Positions 25,001-38,600 of a DNA stretch of 64,000 nt are shown in pieces. The position numbers were made by a program, and so were the translations under genes. The first letter of the stretch is position 1. Each line of letters opens with the position of its first letter. Under the pieces are notes generated by a model that saw only the letters and a list, made by a program, of their open reading frames with translations, was not told the DNA's origin and ran no database searches. Source of the DNA: [Phialemoniopsis] sp. UDSM-2020 (lineage: Eukaryota; Ascomycota; Sordariomycetes; Thyridiales; Thyridiaceae); contig JAEILZ010000003.1 of assembly GCA_018873225.1 (NCBI GenBank), forward strand, positions 4,092,001-4,156,000. Direction: 5' to 3'.

Positions 25001-28000
25001 CAAGGCCCTCTCTCCATACCTAGGTGACTAGACTACTGGCTCCTACCAGCCGTTGAGCGAGAATTGGTGGTTCCGTTCGGGACGGGCACATCGGCTCTGG
25101 AGACTGTTTGGTGCGGACGTTGGACGGCAACAGAACGTCTCGTCCAACGGACGACGGAGGCTACCCTGGAGGCTTTTCACATCGTCTCCATGTGGATATA
25201 CTTTTGTCAATTTTGCCCGGAGCTACTCTTTCGGCAAACAGAGACATCGACTGATGGTGGAGAGAGGGCGAGACCCCTTTTCCCCGCCCCGACATGTGCA
25301 TAGGCGATGATGCTGCCAGGACGTATGTGTATGCATCTCCGAAACATTGTCTTTCGTGCTTTCTCGGAAGATTTAATGACGCAGCTGGCGGGCGGCACTT
25401 GCGCCGGGACTTGGCGAGTTGCATCCCAGGTGGCTCTTCTGGGTAGAGACGAGGCTGGTCCGTGAGCAGGTAGCTCGACTTCGTATGCAGGGGCAAAGCA
25501 CAAGACAAGAAGTAGACGAAGAAACATGGGTTCGTGCTGCAGGATGCTGGCTGGCTGCGTCAGCGCCATCGTCAGCGTAACGAAGACAAGAAGAGAACAC
25601 GAAGAGGACGACGGACCCGGACCAGCTGGGATGGCATGGTGCATGCGTTGGCCTGCCGCACTAGAGCAAGCACAACACGAGGCTTTTCCAGTCTATCGGG
25701 ATGACTTAAGTGGGCGGCACTACGCATTAGACCAGCAACGACACTAGCAAAGCTTCACATTGGCATTCTAGAACGACTCGATTTCTGCACTCACTCACTC
25801 ACAAGGGGGGCAAACATCATTCCTGGCAAGGTGGGAAAGAACGGAGGGCGGGGGTGTTCACTAGCAGGCAGGTACCTACACCAAGCACCTACCACGCCTA
25901 CTTCGTACTTCGTACTTGCCTAGGGGACAAGAAGAAGAAAGAAAAAGAAAACATCGCATGTCCTATCAAACGCCATTCCACCACAACCACCCTAGGATAT
26001 GCACCTCGCTGTACCTCATCTCGCATCTGCAGTCTTGTTCCCTTGGTGTCAGGTCAGCCGTCTCGAGGCCACACGCTAGAGTCAAAAACGTGGCGACTAT
26101 GTCATATCGGATGTATCCGGCGACTCGAGAGTTTCTTGTCTGTATGTTCCTTGCAGATACGACCTGTCAACTTGCCTGGGTGAGAGGTCGTCACGGGTCA
26201 ACACCACGGACTCGAGGTTCACGATGTTGCAATATTTGCAAACTGCACCGGGGACCAATCAACCCTGCCTCCGAGCTGCTGACCCTCCTGGACCCTGGAA
26301 TGCCCTGGGAGTCCACCTGCCCGAAAACCATTCAGATCCGCAGACAATAATGGCAAGATGTCCCACATCTCGGTGTGAAAGAGGCATTCATGGGAAAAGT
26401 AAACAAAAGCCCTCTTTCTGCATCCTCTCCACCTCCGCACATTGGAATTCGCATCCCTTCTTTCCCAAAGCAGAAGGCTGCCCCGAAATCAACTAAACTC
26501 GCCTCTACTCTGTAGAGCCCGCTAGCCCTTCTGGATCAACGTTCGCGCAGCGGCGCGCGCCCTACGACGCTACGAGGAGGCCCGGCGCTACGCAGCTCAC
26601 TAAGGAAGGGCACACCGAGCCACCTAGGGGATGCAGCATATTGAAAGTCCCCCAAGTCTATTGCACGAAACCGCCCGGGCGCCGCCGGCGCCCCCCTCTG
26701 GACCGCTCCCGGCTGGCCTCCCCGTTCCATGCAAGCCATGTGGCAGACAAGGAGGATCCAGCGCTAAGCCATGTGAGGTAGATCACCGTTCACCCACGCC
26801 GCCGGTGCCCACGGGCTCTTCCCTCTTTGGCATAGACAGCTCGCACCGGTCCCCGACCACTGGTATTTGGGGCCAGAGCAAACAGTGAGGAGGGAGCAGT
26901 AGAAGAATCCAGGGCAAGCGCCGCCTCCCGCCCAGTGCTTCTTCTGCATCTTCGCCCGGGCACTAAGACTCCACACATCCAGCCCTGCAGGGGTTCACGA
27001 ATGAAGGAAGGCCAATTCGACCTCGCCGCCCTGATGGAATGGCCTCGAGGCCATGGCGAGATATGTCTTTCCCGTTCTGATTTGGAATCACTTCGGTAAT
27101 CCCCAACTACTGCAGGGCGAACTTTGGTGATGAGCCCAGCCCCCTCACCGTCTGCATGGCCCGGCCCCCGGGCGGAGCGGTGCGGCGCCAAACCCACTGC
27201 GAAAGCACGAGAATGGCCCCTTTGGCGACGCAGATTGCCATGTTCGGCAGTCAAACAGGTCATGGACGCCGCAAACGCACATGGTGCCTAGCTGGAAGCG
27301 GCTGCCAAAGTCCGAAAGGGGCCGCAGGTCGCAGTGGAGGTGGAGGGCCTGCGGGCACCTACCCGAGAGCCAAGCTATCAGATTTCTGATATTGCAACAT
27401 CGCAAAGGAAAACATTCTAGCCATGCACGATTAAGGGACAATATCGATTAGTTGCCCGAGGAAACCGCTATGCGAGGCCCGCCTCATTTGACGAACATGC
27501 CTCTTTCTGCCCTTGGGGTGAGGAAAAGAGAACTTAGAGCCGACGCGAGAGGAATGGGCTAGACAGGGCAGCCTACCGGGTGGAGAACAATTGTCTCTCT
27601 TGACTTGGGAAAAGAGACAATTCATGATCTGCAATGCGACGTCAAATTTGAGCAGAAAATCACCGGCCGTCTTTCCTACAACGGGGAGCTTTTCTGCTCT
27701 TTCTGTCGTCGGGCAGTTGTCCGGTCTCTGGTCGTGCCGTGCCGTGCATGCCGCCTTTTCCATCTTGCTCTTTTGTCGTCCCTTCTAGTAGGAGGAACTA
27801 GGGGCCAAAGAAATGGATCGAAATTGTCACAAATGACTACTGCGACAGCTGCGAGTGGTCCCTTTTGCTAGACCTGCCGACTTCCGATCAGAGACATTAC
27901 CATCTTCCTCGGGAAAAGACAAGGTCCAAGCGGACGGACGATTCAGGGTCCTTTCTCCCCTTTCCTTTGGTCGCATAACTCCCGAGTGACTTTGACTAGG

Positions 28001-30579
28001 AGTGACTGGGCGATTTGTTGAGTCTCAGTTGCCGCTTTGGGGAGTTGGTACGGTTCAGACACGAGCTGAACATACACGTCTAGACCACCACCACCACTGA
28101 AAGGGTTGGGAGCAACTCCCCTCGGGTAAGGAATGGTCCAGCCAGCCATATCATTGGATTTAGCGAAGGAGGGAGGGACTCTATGGGACGGGTTGTTGTA
28201 CGGATAGGCCACTGAGGATGGCTTGTTTGACCTTCTGTGACAACTCATCTCAAACTGCTCTGCCCTGAATACTGTTCTGTCCGTTTCACCAGAGTGACGC
28301 TTTTGTCCCCGTACACAAGGCCCATCTAGACCGTAGATACACGCAGCCCAATACAAGCCATGAAACAAACCAAGCCCAACGCCTCCTCCTGCACACAACG
28401 CGCTTGGGGGCCAGTCTGTTCCTGTGGAAGTCCTGCAAGCTGTGCCGAGCAAGCCATCAACGGCTGGCAGAAGCCACATCGAACCACGCGGGAAGAGGGC
28501 TCCTCGTACGTAGGCTTGGCGTGAAATTACAGGGCGGCATCCGTGATAAGACTTCTGGCGAATAGGACTGCCGAGCCGTGGTGTAAGACCAGCAACGTCA
28601 ATGCATGCGTGCTGGCCACCCCGTCTTGGGCTGGCTGTTCCCTTGGATGTCGTCGATCGACGAACTGTTACTCGTCGACACGGAGTGGGAGTGTCACACC
28701 GGGCCACGATTCAGCGTGGATAGGACTACTGTTGCTGTCAAGGGGAGACGGCGAGGGGCTTCTGGGGTTGGACGGTATCGATGCTCGGTCTAACATTTGC
28801 TATGAAGTGTATGCGTGTCGTAGGCGTGTAGCTCAGGCAGGTACCGTAGTCAGAGCTCTTTAACGTCTCCAAAATAACTCGTTTGGTCGTCTGGTAAAAT
28901 GCTCGAAAGCCTTGCCTTTGAACAGACAGAGGATGTGTTGTCGTATCAAGCACATCTTCATCATCGGGCATGTGCAGTCAACATGGTCAAATAATGTTCG
29001 CAGGTATTTCCATCCCGTCACTAGGTAGGCATCAGGCTTGGTGAACTTGCCGTATGTGATTACTGATGCCATGTCGATATCAGCATAGATGTTGATCTCA
29101 CAGGATTTGATTATCTACCTCTCCAAGAGATATTTCGAACTTCAATTCTTGCTTCCTACTTTATATGAAGTCGACCACGTACTGCAATACTCGGATAGGA
29201 TTGTAAAACAGGAAATGCCTTGATTAAATCTTATAGATAATGAAACATAACTTGGCGTGTTGACAATGATGGGATGTAAACGAGGAAGAAGGCTTTCTAT
29301 CACCTCATCTCGAATTACCAAAAACAATACTATCATTTCTATCAACATCCATGATCATCTAAGCTATGACTGTTCGTCATAAGATTTACAGTAACTTTCC
29401 CGATCATGTACATCCACGACATATGGTACTCATTCAACCTGACCCTTCATCTGCATGTGTCCCCCAAAGATCTTGATCATCACTCGAAATCGCGACGTAT
29501 TGATCGACTACCATGCCACAAGCTTCACAAAGCAAATGCAAACACAAAAACGAGAGAGAGGGAGCCGTAGAGCTTGAGAGACAACGATCAAAACTAGAAA
29601 GGAGTAGACAGACCAAGATCCTCCTCCACCGTTCGGTACGGCGGAAGCATATATCTGGTCTTGACTCCTTTCGTGGGGGTATATAATTTGAAAGACATCT
29701 ACTGAACAAACAGTAACGACCGTCCAGGCCAGAATTACCCTTCTCTGGATCTTCATTCCCTTCCACCATTGCCAGCCAGCCTCCTGTTATATGCTTCCTG
29801 CGACGAGGACTTTGCCTCCTCCATTCCCCTCTATCCATCCCCGGCAAACCCTTGCCAGATCCGTAAACGCCTCGATAGTCGTACTCATGCCGTCGTTCAA
29901 GTCCTTTCATGTTGAAAATGTCGTAACGCAGAACCCCTGACCTACAGGTCGTAGGAGGAACAAATAAAAAACCTTGGGATCCAGTGGAAGGACCACAAGT
30001 CAAAATGCTTGTTGTAACAGCACAGCCCTCGATTAGGAGAGAACATCTCCCTCTAGCAACTAGCCAGGGTCGAGGGTTTGGGGAGCGAGGGCTATTGGCT
30101 CCTTACCTGTATGCGCGAATGCTATGCGACGCCGTGCGATGCAAATGAGGTTCATACGCATGCAGAATGCAGTTTTAAAAAAACAAGACAAGGAAAGGGG
30201 AAGAGAGAGCAAGCAACAGTGCGCCGCCGAGCAGGTGAAGACCTCCTGGCAGCCACGTTGTGTCTATGATTCTTGAAACAGAAAAGAATAACAACGAAGA
30301 GTCGTGAGGCCCAATCCCTTTGCTCCTCTGAGCATTCCTCCTTGGTCTGTGAAGACAGAGTCCACGTCATAAATATCAGTCCCAATCCTGGTCCGGATGC
30401 CTGCTTCCACGACCGTGGTCAAGTGAAGGCTCGCCCATGAATTGCAGTACAAATGCCATGCCAGGCAAAACTTCTCAGAGATTCCAAACTCCATCGCCAA
30501 AATCCGACTTGAATTCCAGATCGGCCGTTGAAATACCATTAAGGCCCAGTGTAGAGAGCACACACCCATCGCCGCGTCT
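25001..30579. other. Gene desert, third part, ending at the 3' side of OGT
   Basis: No supportable gene. The longest open frame (27943-28707, minus, 254 codons) begins at GTG, has no recognisable domain and is treated as doubtful. A (TACTTCG)2-TACTT tandem lies at 25899-25917. The last few hundred bases before 30580 probably hold the 3' untranslated region of the OGT gene, read from the right. Confidence 0.5.
25899..25917. repeat. (TACTTCG)2-TACTT tandem
   Basis: Two exact 7-nt units plus five bases. The CTTCGTAC word is shared with the hairpin at 20368-20387, suggesting one family of short dyad-forming repeats. Confidence 0.65.
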
Positions 30580-33500
30580 CTACAAGTAGATGTCGCCTGT
30601 CTCGCCAGCGACCCATCGTCGCCAAGCCTCGTCATAGGCGTCCTCCAAGTCTCGCACCCATCGTCTGGTATCAAAGAGCGCACAGCTCCACTTGCTCTTC
30701 CAAAGTAGCTTGCGTAGCTCTGCGAGCCGGCCAGAGCCTTCGCCATATCCGTCCTTGGTGATGCGGTAAGACAGGCTGTTAGCCAGCTTGACCGCGCGCT
30801 GCTCGTAGTTGATCTCGTCGGGAGCTATGAGTTCTTTGGCCGCTTGATCTCCCTCCAGAGTCTTGGGTAGAGCCCCTTTTAAGATCGACGCTGCCATGCG
30901 CGAACACATCTTGTATTCGTACCGGGGTAGTGTTAAGAGAGGGGTACTTGACCACAGGACGTCTGCTGCTGTAGTATGCGCGTTGCATTCCGGAGTGTCG
31001 AGGAAGAGGTCGCACACTCGAGCACGCGAAATATGTTGCTGCTTGGGGGCTACATCGGTGAAAATGATCCGTTTGGCAACGTCTTCACCGGCCCATAACG
31101 CTGCCGTCTTTTTGAGATTGCTCTCACCAAGCTCGGGGAACCGAAGAAGCCATAACACAGCCCGCGGTACACTGGACAAGATCCTTAGCCACGTCCGGAA
31201 GGTCGTGGGATCGATCTGAACAACGTTAGTATGTACCAAGACCAATGATAAATTAACGAACGTACCTTGTAAAGTTGATTGAAGTTTCCGAGGATGATGG
31301 CACTGTCTGGGAGGTTCGGGAACAGCTCTCTGCGCATCTTCCACCGCCGGCGCTGCTCATTTTCCCATGTCATACTTCTCTCATCGGCATCGGCGGACTG
31401 GGCGTGGTCACAACAGAAGAAAGTATCTCTGCAAAAGACAATGTTCTCAGTGTAAACCCAATCCTCGGTCTCCGCTTCGGCCTCGTCTTGAAAGACGTCG
31501 CCGAGGCTGAGATTACCTCTGTGAGGTCTCAGTGTCGACGGAGGAATGGCCGTGGAGTCTGCGAGTAGATAGTCACACCACTCAGCGCCAAGTGTGCCAG
31601 CGAAGCCCATGAATGACATTTGGATTGGCGCAGGCCTAGCAGCGAAGATTTCGTTCCGGGCACCTCGCGTGTAGCCGTTGAGGTTGACGAGAATATGGAT
31701 CTCATCCTCGACGATCTGATTGATCAGCTTGTCCGATGCCCAATTGCTAACGTCACGGAAGACAGGCGCTTCTCGCTCGATCTGTTGGCGATGCACAGAC
31801 TTATCACTAGCTGTCGTTGCGTAGCAGAACGCCTTGGCTCGGCTTCGATCGTGAAACCCGAAGACAGATTGCATACTGTCCATGTGATTAGTATTTGATC
31901 ATTGGAAAGAACAAGCGTCGTCCTTTACTTACAGATGTGCCAGGGGGTGGTTGTTGAAGTCGGACGAGACGTAACCGATGTTGAGATACGGCTTTGGAGG
32001 AGGTGGGGGCGGATAGACGGTCTTTGGCAGCCAAGGGGACCGCAGTGTCGAGCAAGAAATCCTCAGAGCGTTCCGCTGGGAAATCATACGGATGTCTTTG
32101 GCAGTTAAGGGGCAGGTGAAAGTATGAAACGGCAAGACGGTCGGCGCCGAAGGCACTGTCAAGCCGCTGGGAGGCCGCACTCTTGGGTAGCCAGCTGGCG
32201 ATTCGGCGCCCAGGACGTATTTGTCTTGATACCATGAACGCATGGCCGCCCGTGCAGACCTTTCTAGCAAACGAAGCAGGCGAGAGCCTTCCCAGGACTG
32301 ACCAACCCATTTTCGAAGGGCTGCCTCAAGATCAAGTTTCCCGTCTGTCTTGGCGGCGCCAGCAGCTTTGAGCTGCTTGACTAGCGAGTCGATCATGTTT
32401 TCCTGTAGAATGCCACAGCCCCATGTGGAGGACTCCTTGAGTTGACGACTGACGATATCAACGACGTTCTTCGTGAGCCCGCTTCCGCGGTTGGTGTCCT
32501 TCACATCCTGAATCATCCCGCTGTCGTCGACATGCCATCGATCAAATTTCCCACCGCGAAGGAAAACCCCTCCGCGACCTTTCCAGTCGCAGACCGAGTT
32601 GAGCGCTGTGGACAGACCACATACAGCTTCTGCAAATTCTGGATTGGATATGACTGCACGCCTGTAGTACGAGATGGCATCTTGAATGCGGCCTCGATCC
32701 TTAACTGCATTGGCCAGATTGGTGAGAGCGATATCGAACGTCCCGTCACACTCCACTGCGCGTTCATACATCTGGATCGCCAGGTCGAGCTGACCGATGT
32801 CTTTCAGGAGACTGCCGAGGTTTGTGTGAAGATGAACATGCTTCGAGTCGAGGTTCAAGCCGTAATTGTAATAAGCTAGCGCCAAAGCAAGCCCACTGCC
32901 CGCAGCTATACCAGGGATGCTTTGCGACACGGGCGTGCCGACAGAAGAGTCATTCTGTGCAGCTGGTTGCTGTACGCTGGCCAGAAGTATACCGACATTA
33001 TTAGCGGTCGACGGGCTCTCCTGAAGTGACAGTGAGAGGTAGTAGAGTGCGAGAATGTCTCCCACTCCAGAAGGCTGCCGAAGAAGACCTCCGGACGACC
33101 CGCCATTGGAAAGAGCATCTTGGAAGATCTTGGCAAGCGAGAGTAGAGAATTGCTAGTGGTCGAGATCGCTGACTTGCGGTGACTGCCTTCTGGCACGTA
33201 ACGTAGACCTGGAAGCTGACCGCCGTTATTTGAAAAGACGAGCTGTGCCGTGTGCTTGGCCTTTTCGGGCGGAAGCAGAAGTGGACTCGATAACGGTCGC
33301 TGTGCGGGATTCGAACGCGAAGGTAAGGAGTGGGTATCCCTGGGCGACAGGACGTACTGAATCTTTCGAATCAGGCGGTCGAGTCGTTGTATATCCCTTC
33401 CAGCGCTGATAAGAACCGCCTCTTCGAAGGCCTCGGAAGCTTGATCAATGTCCTTGAGCGCGTAGAGCATGTTCCCCTTGGCGTGGACAAGAAGCAGCAT

Positions 33501-35628
33501 GCGGCCGTTTTCGTTACCAGGGATCGCATAGCCGCTTGAGCCGAAACCTGGCTGCAGTGCGGTCTCACTATTCCTTCGCGCGAATGGTCGCTCATGGTCA
33601 TCCAGGTCCGAGTCCAGGGCATATTGATCGGGTGTAGAATCTCGGACGGTCGCAGTCGAACAACTCGTCTCGCTGGCGGTGTCTGCACTTTGTTTACGTG
33701 AGTATTCTGGTTTGTTCATTCGTAAAGCGTCCTGCACAAAAGTGATGGTCGCCACTGCCTCGGGGTTGCGGTGGTTAGAACAAAGCAGTCCGACGAGGTG
33801 CTCGACGGCTTCGAGATAGCTTGGGCGGAGCTTGACCGCCTGCACCCACTGCTGTTCAGCCTCGTCATGTCTGTTCAAACAGTAGAGGGTTGCGGCAATG
33901 TTTGATATGGCCTCCACATGGCTGTGGGCGGGGTTAGCCGATACTCTGAGACCACAATCGGGTTGGAAATTCAGGAGCTTACTTAGAATCCAGACCAATG
34001 ATCCGTCTGAACCACTCGAGTGCTTCCTCGTAGTGTTCTAAACCATAATGCAGACACCCTCCAAGCAGCATGCCATCGATCCACTTCCAGCCACTTTGCG
34101 TGCAGAGTGTAGTCAGCATGTCCAGCGACAGCTTGGCATTCTGCAGCGGCGAGGTGACGTCGCCCAGAGACTGTGTTCGGTAAGGTTTGCTCGAATATGG
34201 GTATCTGTGCAAGGCCGGATTGCCAATGACCTGGGCTACCACAGTGGCACCCGCATGTCGACCGTCAAAGTTGATGGCTGCTGCTGCCGGAGTACCTGAT
34301 CCATTCTGCGAGGCCATTGCCTGGCCAAAGTGTCCGTAGCGACCAGGCGCTGCATTGAACATCGAACCTGGGGGATATGACGGTGATACCTTTGGCTGCC
34401 GAGGGCTCAAGCCAATGCTTAGCTGCTTCGGTGGTTTGGGGAAGACAATCATCTTGGAGGAATGGCGAAGTCCTGCAAAGTTCTTGCCGGGATAGATCTT
34501 CTTCGTATGGCTGAGATACAACAACAGATCGGCATAGGTCTTGTGAGCATGAGTCAAAGCTCGCTCTTTAAAATGGGCTTGTGATGGAACACTGCCCGAA
34601 GTCAAATCATGGTGGATGGTTGGATTTGACTGCAGAGATAAGGACTCGAGCCGGCGTCGAGGAGAGAGGGGACTCGTTGGCGATTGATGTTGCCCGGAGA
34701 ATGGCCCATCCATTTGGGTATTCGGCATCTGGAAAGTGTAGTTAGAGCCAGCACCCAGCCCGTTCGGCATGCCGTGAGCTGGGGCGCCCTGCCCAGGCAT
34801 ATAAGCGTCGTCAAAGGCAGCATTGGCAGGAATGAAACCCAAGTTTGAGAGCGGCACCTGAGCATAGTACTCGAATGCGCTGTTGTCTCTCCAGACGGGT
34901 GGCGGAGTGAAGCCGGCGGGGTTGAAGGCTGTTGGGCCGGCAGTGTATTGATACATCGGAGCGAATACTGATTGCATCCTGGGCATCTGGTTATATGGAC
35001 CCTGGGACGCATTATGCAGAAACATGGCTTGATCGAATGCAGCTGCACCAGCTGAAGACATGTTCTGGTGCTGCTGGGCCCACTGCCCTCCTACTATGGT
35101 CGAATTTGTGCCTGGAAACCCCAACCCCGGGGAGAACATTGCATTGCCGTTGTGGAGAGGTAGTGACCAGCCCATCGGAGCCATGGAAGCCTGCTGGCCG
35201 TTGCCCACCAGAGACACATCTCGGTGGGTGTTAGCGGTGGGAAATATCCTCGACGAGGCCGGGATAGCCATCTGTTTAAATGGGGGAGGCCCCGTAGCAA
35301 GTCCTGCTGGTGAGCCATCATAGCCTGCATCTATCGTCCCATTCGGCGTTTTTCGTCGCAGCTGATGTTCATTGCTCTCATTGGCACGACCGAAAGCAAA
35401 TGGGTCGCCGGGATGGTACTGGGAATGATGGGCAGCCTGGGAGCTGCGGATTGGAAATACGCGTCGTGCGTTATCGCTGACTGTTTGGTAAGGATTTGAC
35501 AGCCTAGACAGGCTTTGTTGAGCGAGGTGGAGGGACTCGTTCGGTGTGAGGTGGTCTTGGAGAGAGGGGAAGCCGCCGAGTTGGTGAGGGTTATGCACCG
35601 CCTGGTGCGGATGGACAAGCGGTAGCAT
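30580..35628 (-). CDS. UDP-GlcNAc:protein O-GlcNAc transferase (OGT, GT41), 4 exons
   Basis: Coding exons are 35628-33983, 33921-31933, 31875-31266 and 31215-30580, with introns of 61, 57 and 50 nt; all joins keep the frame, giving 1626 aa. Residues 1 to ~480 are disordered and rich in Gln, Asn, Pro and Ser. TPR-like helices follow at ~515-620 and again at ~900-1020, with low-complexity sequence between. The C-terminal ~430 residues are the split GT41 catalytic domain: GYVSSDFNNHP (His1207, equivalent to human His498), IHILVNLNGYTRGARNE (His1272, equivalent to His558), FNQLYK (Lys1415, equivalent to Lys842) and CNAHTTAADVLW (His1495, Thr1496-1497, Asp1500). All catalytic and UDP-binding residues I can place are present. 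The family transfers GlcNAc to Ser/Thr of nuclear and cytosolic proteins; the fungal substrates are not visible here. Start chosen at the first in-frame ATG; an out-of-frame ATG lies upstream at 35720. Confidence 0.93.
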
Positions 35629-38600
35629 CGGGAATTATATCGAGGGTATTCCGAGGGGGGGTATCTAGAGGTGTTATGTCGATATCGAGGATAGCGTAGC
35701 AGAGGAGACGTGGTTCTCATTAAAAGGGCGTAAGGAACGTAACGATCGCAGGTCGTCTGAGGAAGTCAGACAGATCTAGGATCATTGCCTGCTGGTCGTA
35801 GCATGGCTGCACAGGCTGCTTGCTGGCATTTGGAAGAGCAAAGGGCGGGACAGAGCCAACGCCGAAGTTTCCAAAGAGGGCCTCTTGACTGTCGATTTGT
35901 CGTCTCGTCTTTGATCTTTTGAGGTTTCGTCTCCTCTCACACCAACCTGCAACAATAGCCACTCTAAGGGGAGCTATGCAGAGCCACTGAGAGGAACAGC
36001 TGTTGGGGAAGTTTGCACCAAGGGTCCGCGACTCGGACCTGCGTCTGGCAAAAAGGAATCGATGAAAGCAAAAGAGCCCTTTCGTATTGTTGTTTTTTTC
36101 TCTCTTCGCTTCCACCTAAGAAGCCCTTCAAGACTTGAGGGCGGTGGGGTTGTGGAGGAGAACGCGAAGGTTGTAGAATGGAAGCGATGGGTGGGGAGAT
36201 GATGAAGAGTGGGTTTTCAGTGGGTGTGCAGGGGGACAGCTAGCGAGGTTTAGGTAAGGTAAGCACGGCACAGGCATGCGATGGCGATTCTTGGGCTGGT
36301 GTTTGCCTGCATTGGATTGGGTTCGATTTGAGCTCAGAGTATACTTATTAAGTTGAGTCAAACGCCAATGCCAGTGAGGCTGCTGGATTGGCAGCGCTGG
36401 GGCAAGCGCAGGGCCGTTGTGCTTCTTTTTCAGGGTGCTCTCAGATATGCAGCCTAAGGGGCCCTGCACATGCCTTAGATGCTTTCACTAAAGCAATATG
36501 TAAACCGGCAGAGGAACAAACGGCCTGCACGCACCACACCCCAAACCATGGGATGGATGCAGATGTGGTGAGCGACCAGTGGTGATCAACCAGGTGAAAG
36601 AGGCACTAGAGCTAGAGCATTACGCCGGGCCCCCTGCGGGAGACCTGCTGGCCTTGCGTGGGGGAAGCCTAGTACGCCTCCAGCTAAGGAGCCGTCCTTG
36701 CCGCCCCCGGGACCTACAGTGCCATTTGAGCCTAGCACCAAGCACCAAGGCCCTACCGCCGGCCAAGCAAACCCAAGATAGCTCGCCCGATGCACCACCA
36801 CCCTACCCTAATATCAGACCAGCGTTTTGGCAGCCACCTTAGCACGCAAAACCCCTAGCTAAAGTAACCACGGTATTGTTCTGCATGGTGCGTACTATAT
36901 GTCTCCCGACCGTTTATTGCTGACAATCAAGAGTGGGAGGGGGGGGCCAGAGGCGGGAGGGATTATGCTCCCTTGTTCTAAAGTACACAGACAACGTTGG
37001 GGAAAAGCTGACAAGATGAATCTGGCGAGAGCAAACAAGGCAACAACAGGACGAAAACGCAAACTGTCCACCTCACCACCACACCCTCTTCGCTGCTCAT
37101 CATCCAGCACATGGGGACAACCGCAACAACACGTAGAGATTGACAAGGTAGTCCTGGGCTAGCCCCAGTCCACGCAGACGTCTATTTGATCGGCGCCCGA
37201 ACTGGCAGAGAAGCCGGCGATTCTGCCCCTCCCAAGCTCCACCGCAGAGGGGGACAGAGCCCACTCAGCGATTACCTTACCCACTGACGCTAATTTACCA
37301 CATGCGCCTCTGAGCACTGCATTCGGGCGATCCATGGGTCCCGGCGAAGGGAAAAAAGACATGGGGAACGGGCAGACACATCTGTCTTTTCGGTATGTGT
37401 GTGTGTGCTTGCTTGCCTGGACTCCGGATCGTCATCCCCGGCGTACGTACTGTAGTTCTCTCCTGCAGAAGAGATGCAGAAGAGACACAAGAGAGCAGCG
37501 GTGACAGGAAAGTACCGGGACAGCCACGCGCCCGTTGCTTGTAACTACGTAGACTTTCCAAAACTTGGCTCACCACCTCCCACCCACCTCGCTCAACCAG
37601 ACACAACAAAGCCCCCGAAGTACCACCACATAGCCGCCTGGTCAGCCCGCCCCGTCCGTCCAGTCGCCAGCCGTTCTTGACCCTTGCTGCCCTGGCACCT
37701 CCCACCGACACAGGATGCGACCGGGCTCCACTCCCCCGTAGGTCAGTCCTGTCCTTCCGGGCGCTTTCTTTGACCTGGGGGACAACAGCACCACATCTGC
37801 AATCTTTTTTGTCCTGGTCCTGCGCTTCGTAATACCGTGAGTGAGTGGCTAAGAGGGGGGGGGGGCTACATCCACACACCTGCATGCAGTGCTTTGGGAC
37901 GCATCACACCTCTTGCATCCTCGGCCTCCCCTTGGGCCAGGCTGACCGGGATGTTAACAGGCGACCTGCCGTTTGGTTGTGGACGCTGATCTCCTGGTGC
38001 CATCCATCACAGGGCTCCACAGCGATCATGTTTCATTACACCTTGCTTTTCCCAGTCTCAAGACGGGAGCAAGTGATACGACGATCCTTGCGCCTACATT
38101 ATGCGTTGGGATGGGGAGAGCGAATGCATTTAAGAGTCTTTCTCGGCTGCGGTCAACAAAACCCAGCGGGATGGATGATTGCCCCAAAGCTGTGTCAGTG
38201 ATGTATTGTTGCAGCAAGAGCGACAAGGTTATCAAACCAAGTACTCAGATCAGAAGAACATCTGCAGGCGAAGCACAAAGGCCATCTACTATTGCTGGAA
38301 CAGCGGCACAAAGGTACCTTTTCACCGACTGCAGCTTCCTCGTCTGTGGCACGAGACAGATCAAATGGTGCATCAATAGGTATAATTGGAGGTATATCAA
38401 GTTGTCATACTACACGCCACTAACCGCACTGAGATCCTCAGAAGCTGGCGTGCTTCTTCGACTGTTCTTATCAAGAGTGGTCGTCAGCAAGGTATTGCTG
38501 GTATCTACTTTACCTACCGAGAAAACAAATGTGTAGTAAAAAGAGGTTTGCGTATCTGTGTAGTTGAGGTACATCCAGCAACTCTGCTTCGCTGCGGATG

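Noticed and set aside
12745..30579. RIP-degraded transposon or subtelomere as the explanation for the desert
   Set aside because: No AT-rich block, long terminal repeat, transposase motif or telomeric array is visible; only short repeats occur. A sensitive repeat search could still change this.
37295..37885. 196-codon minus-strand frame in the OGT-RPL12 gap
   Set aside because: It has no ATG-led domain or motif, its composition looks random, and it overlaps microsatellite-like and G-rich sequence.
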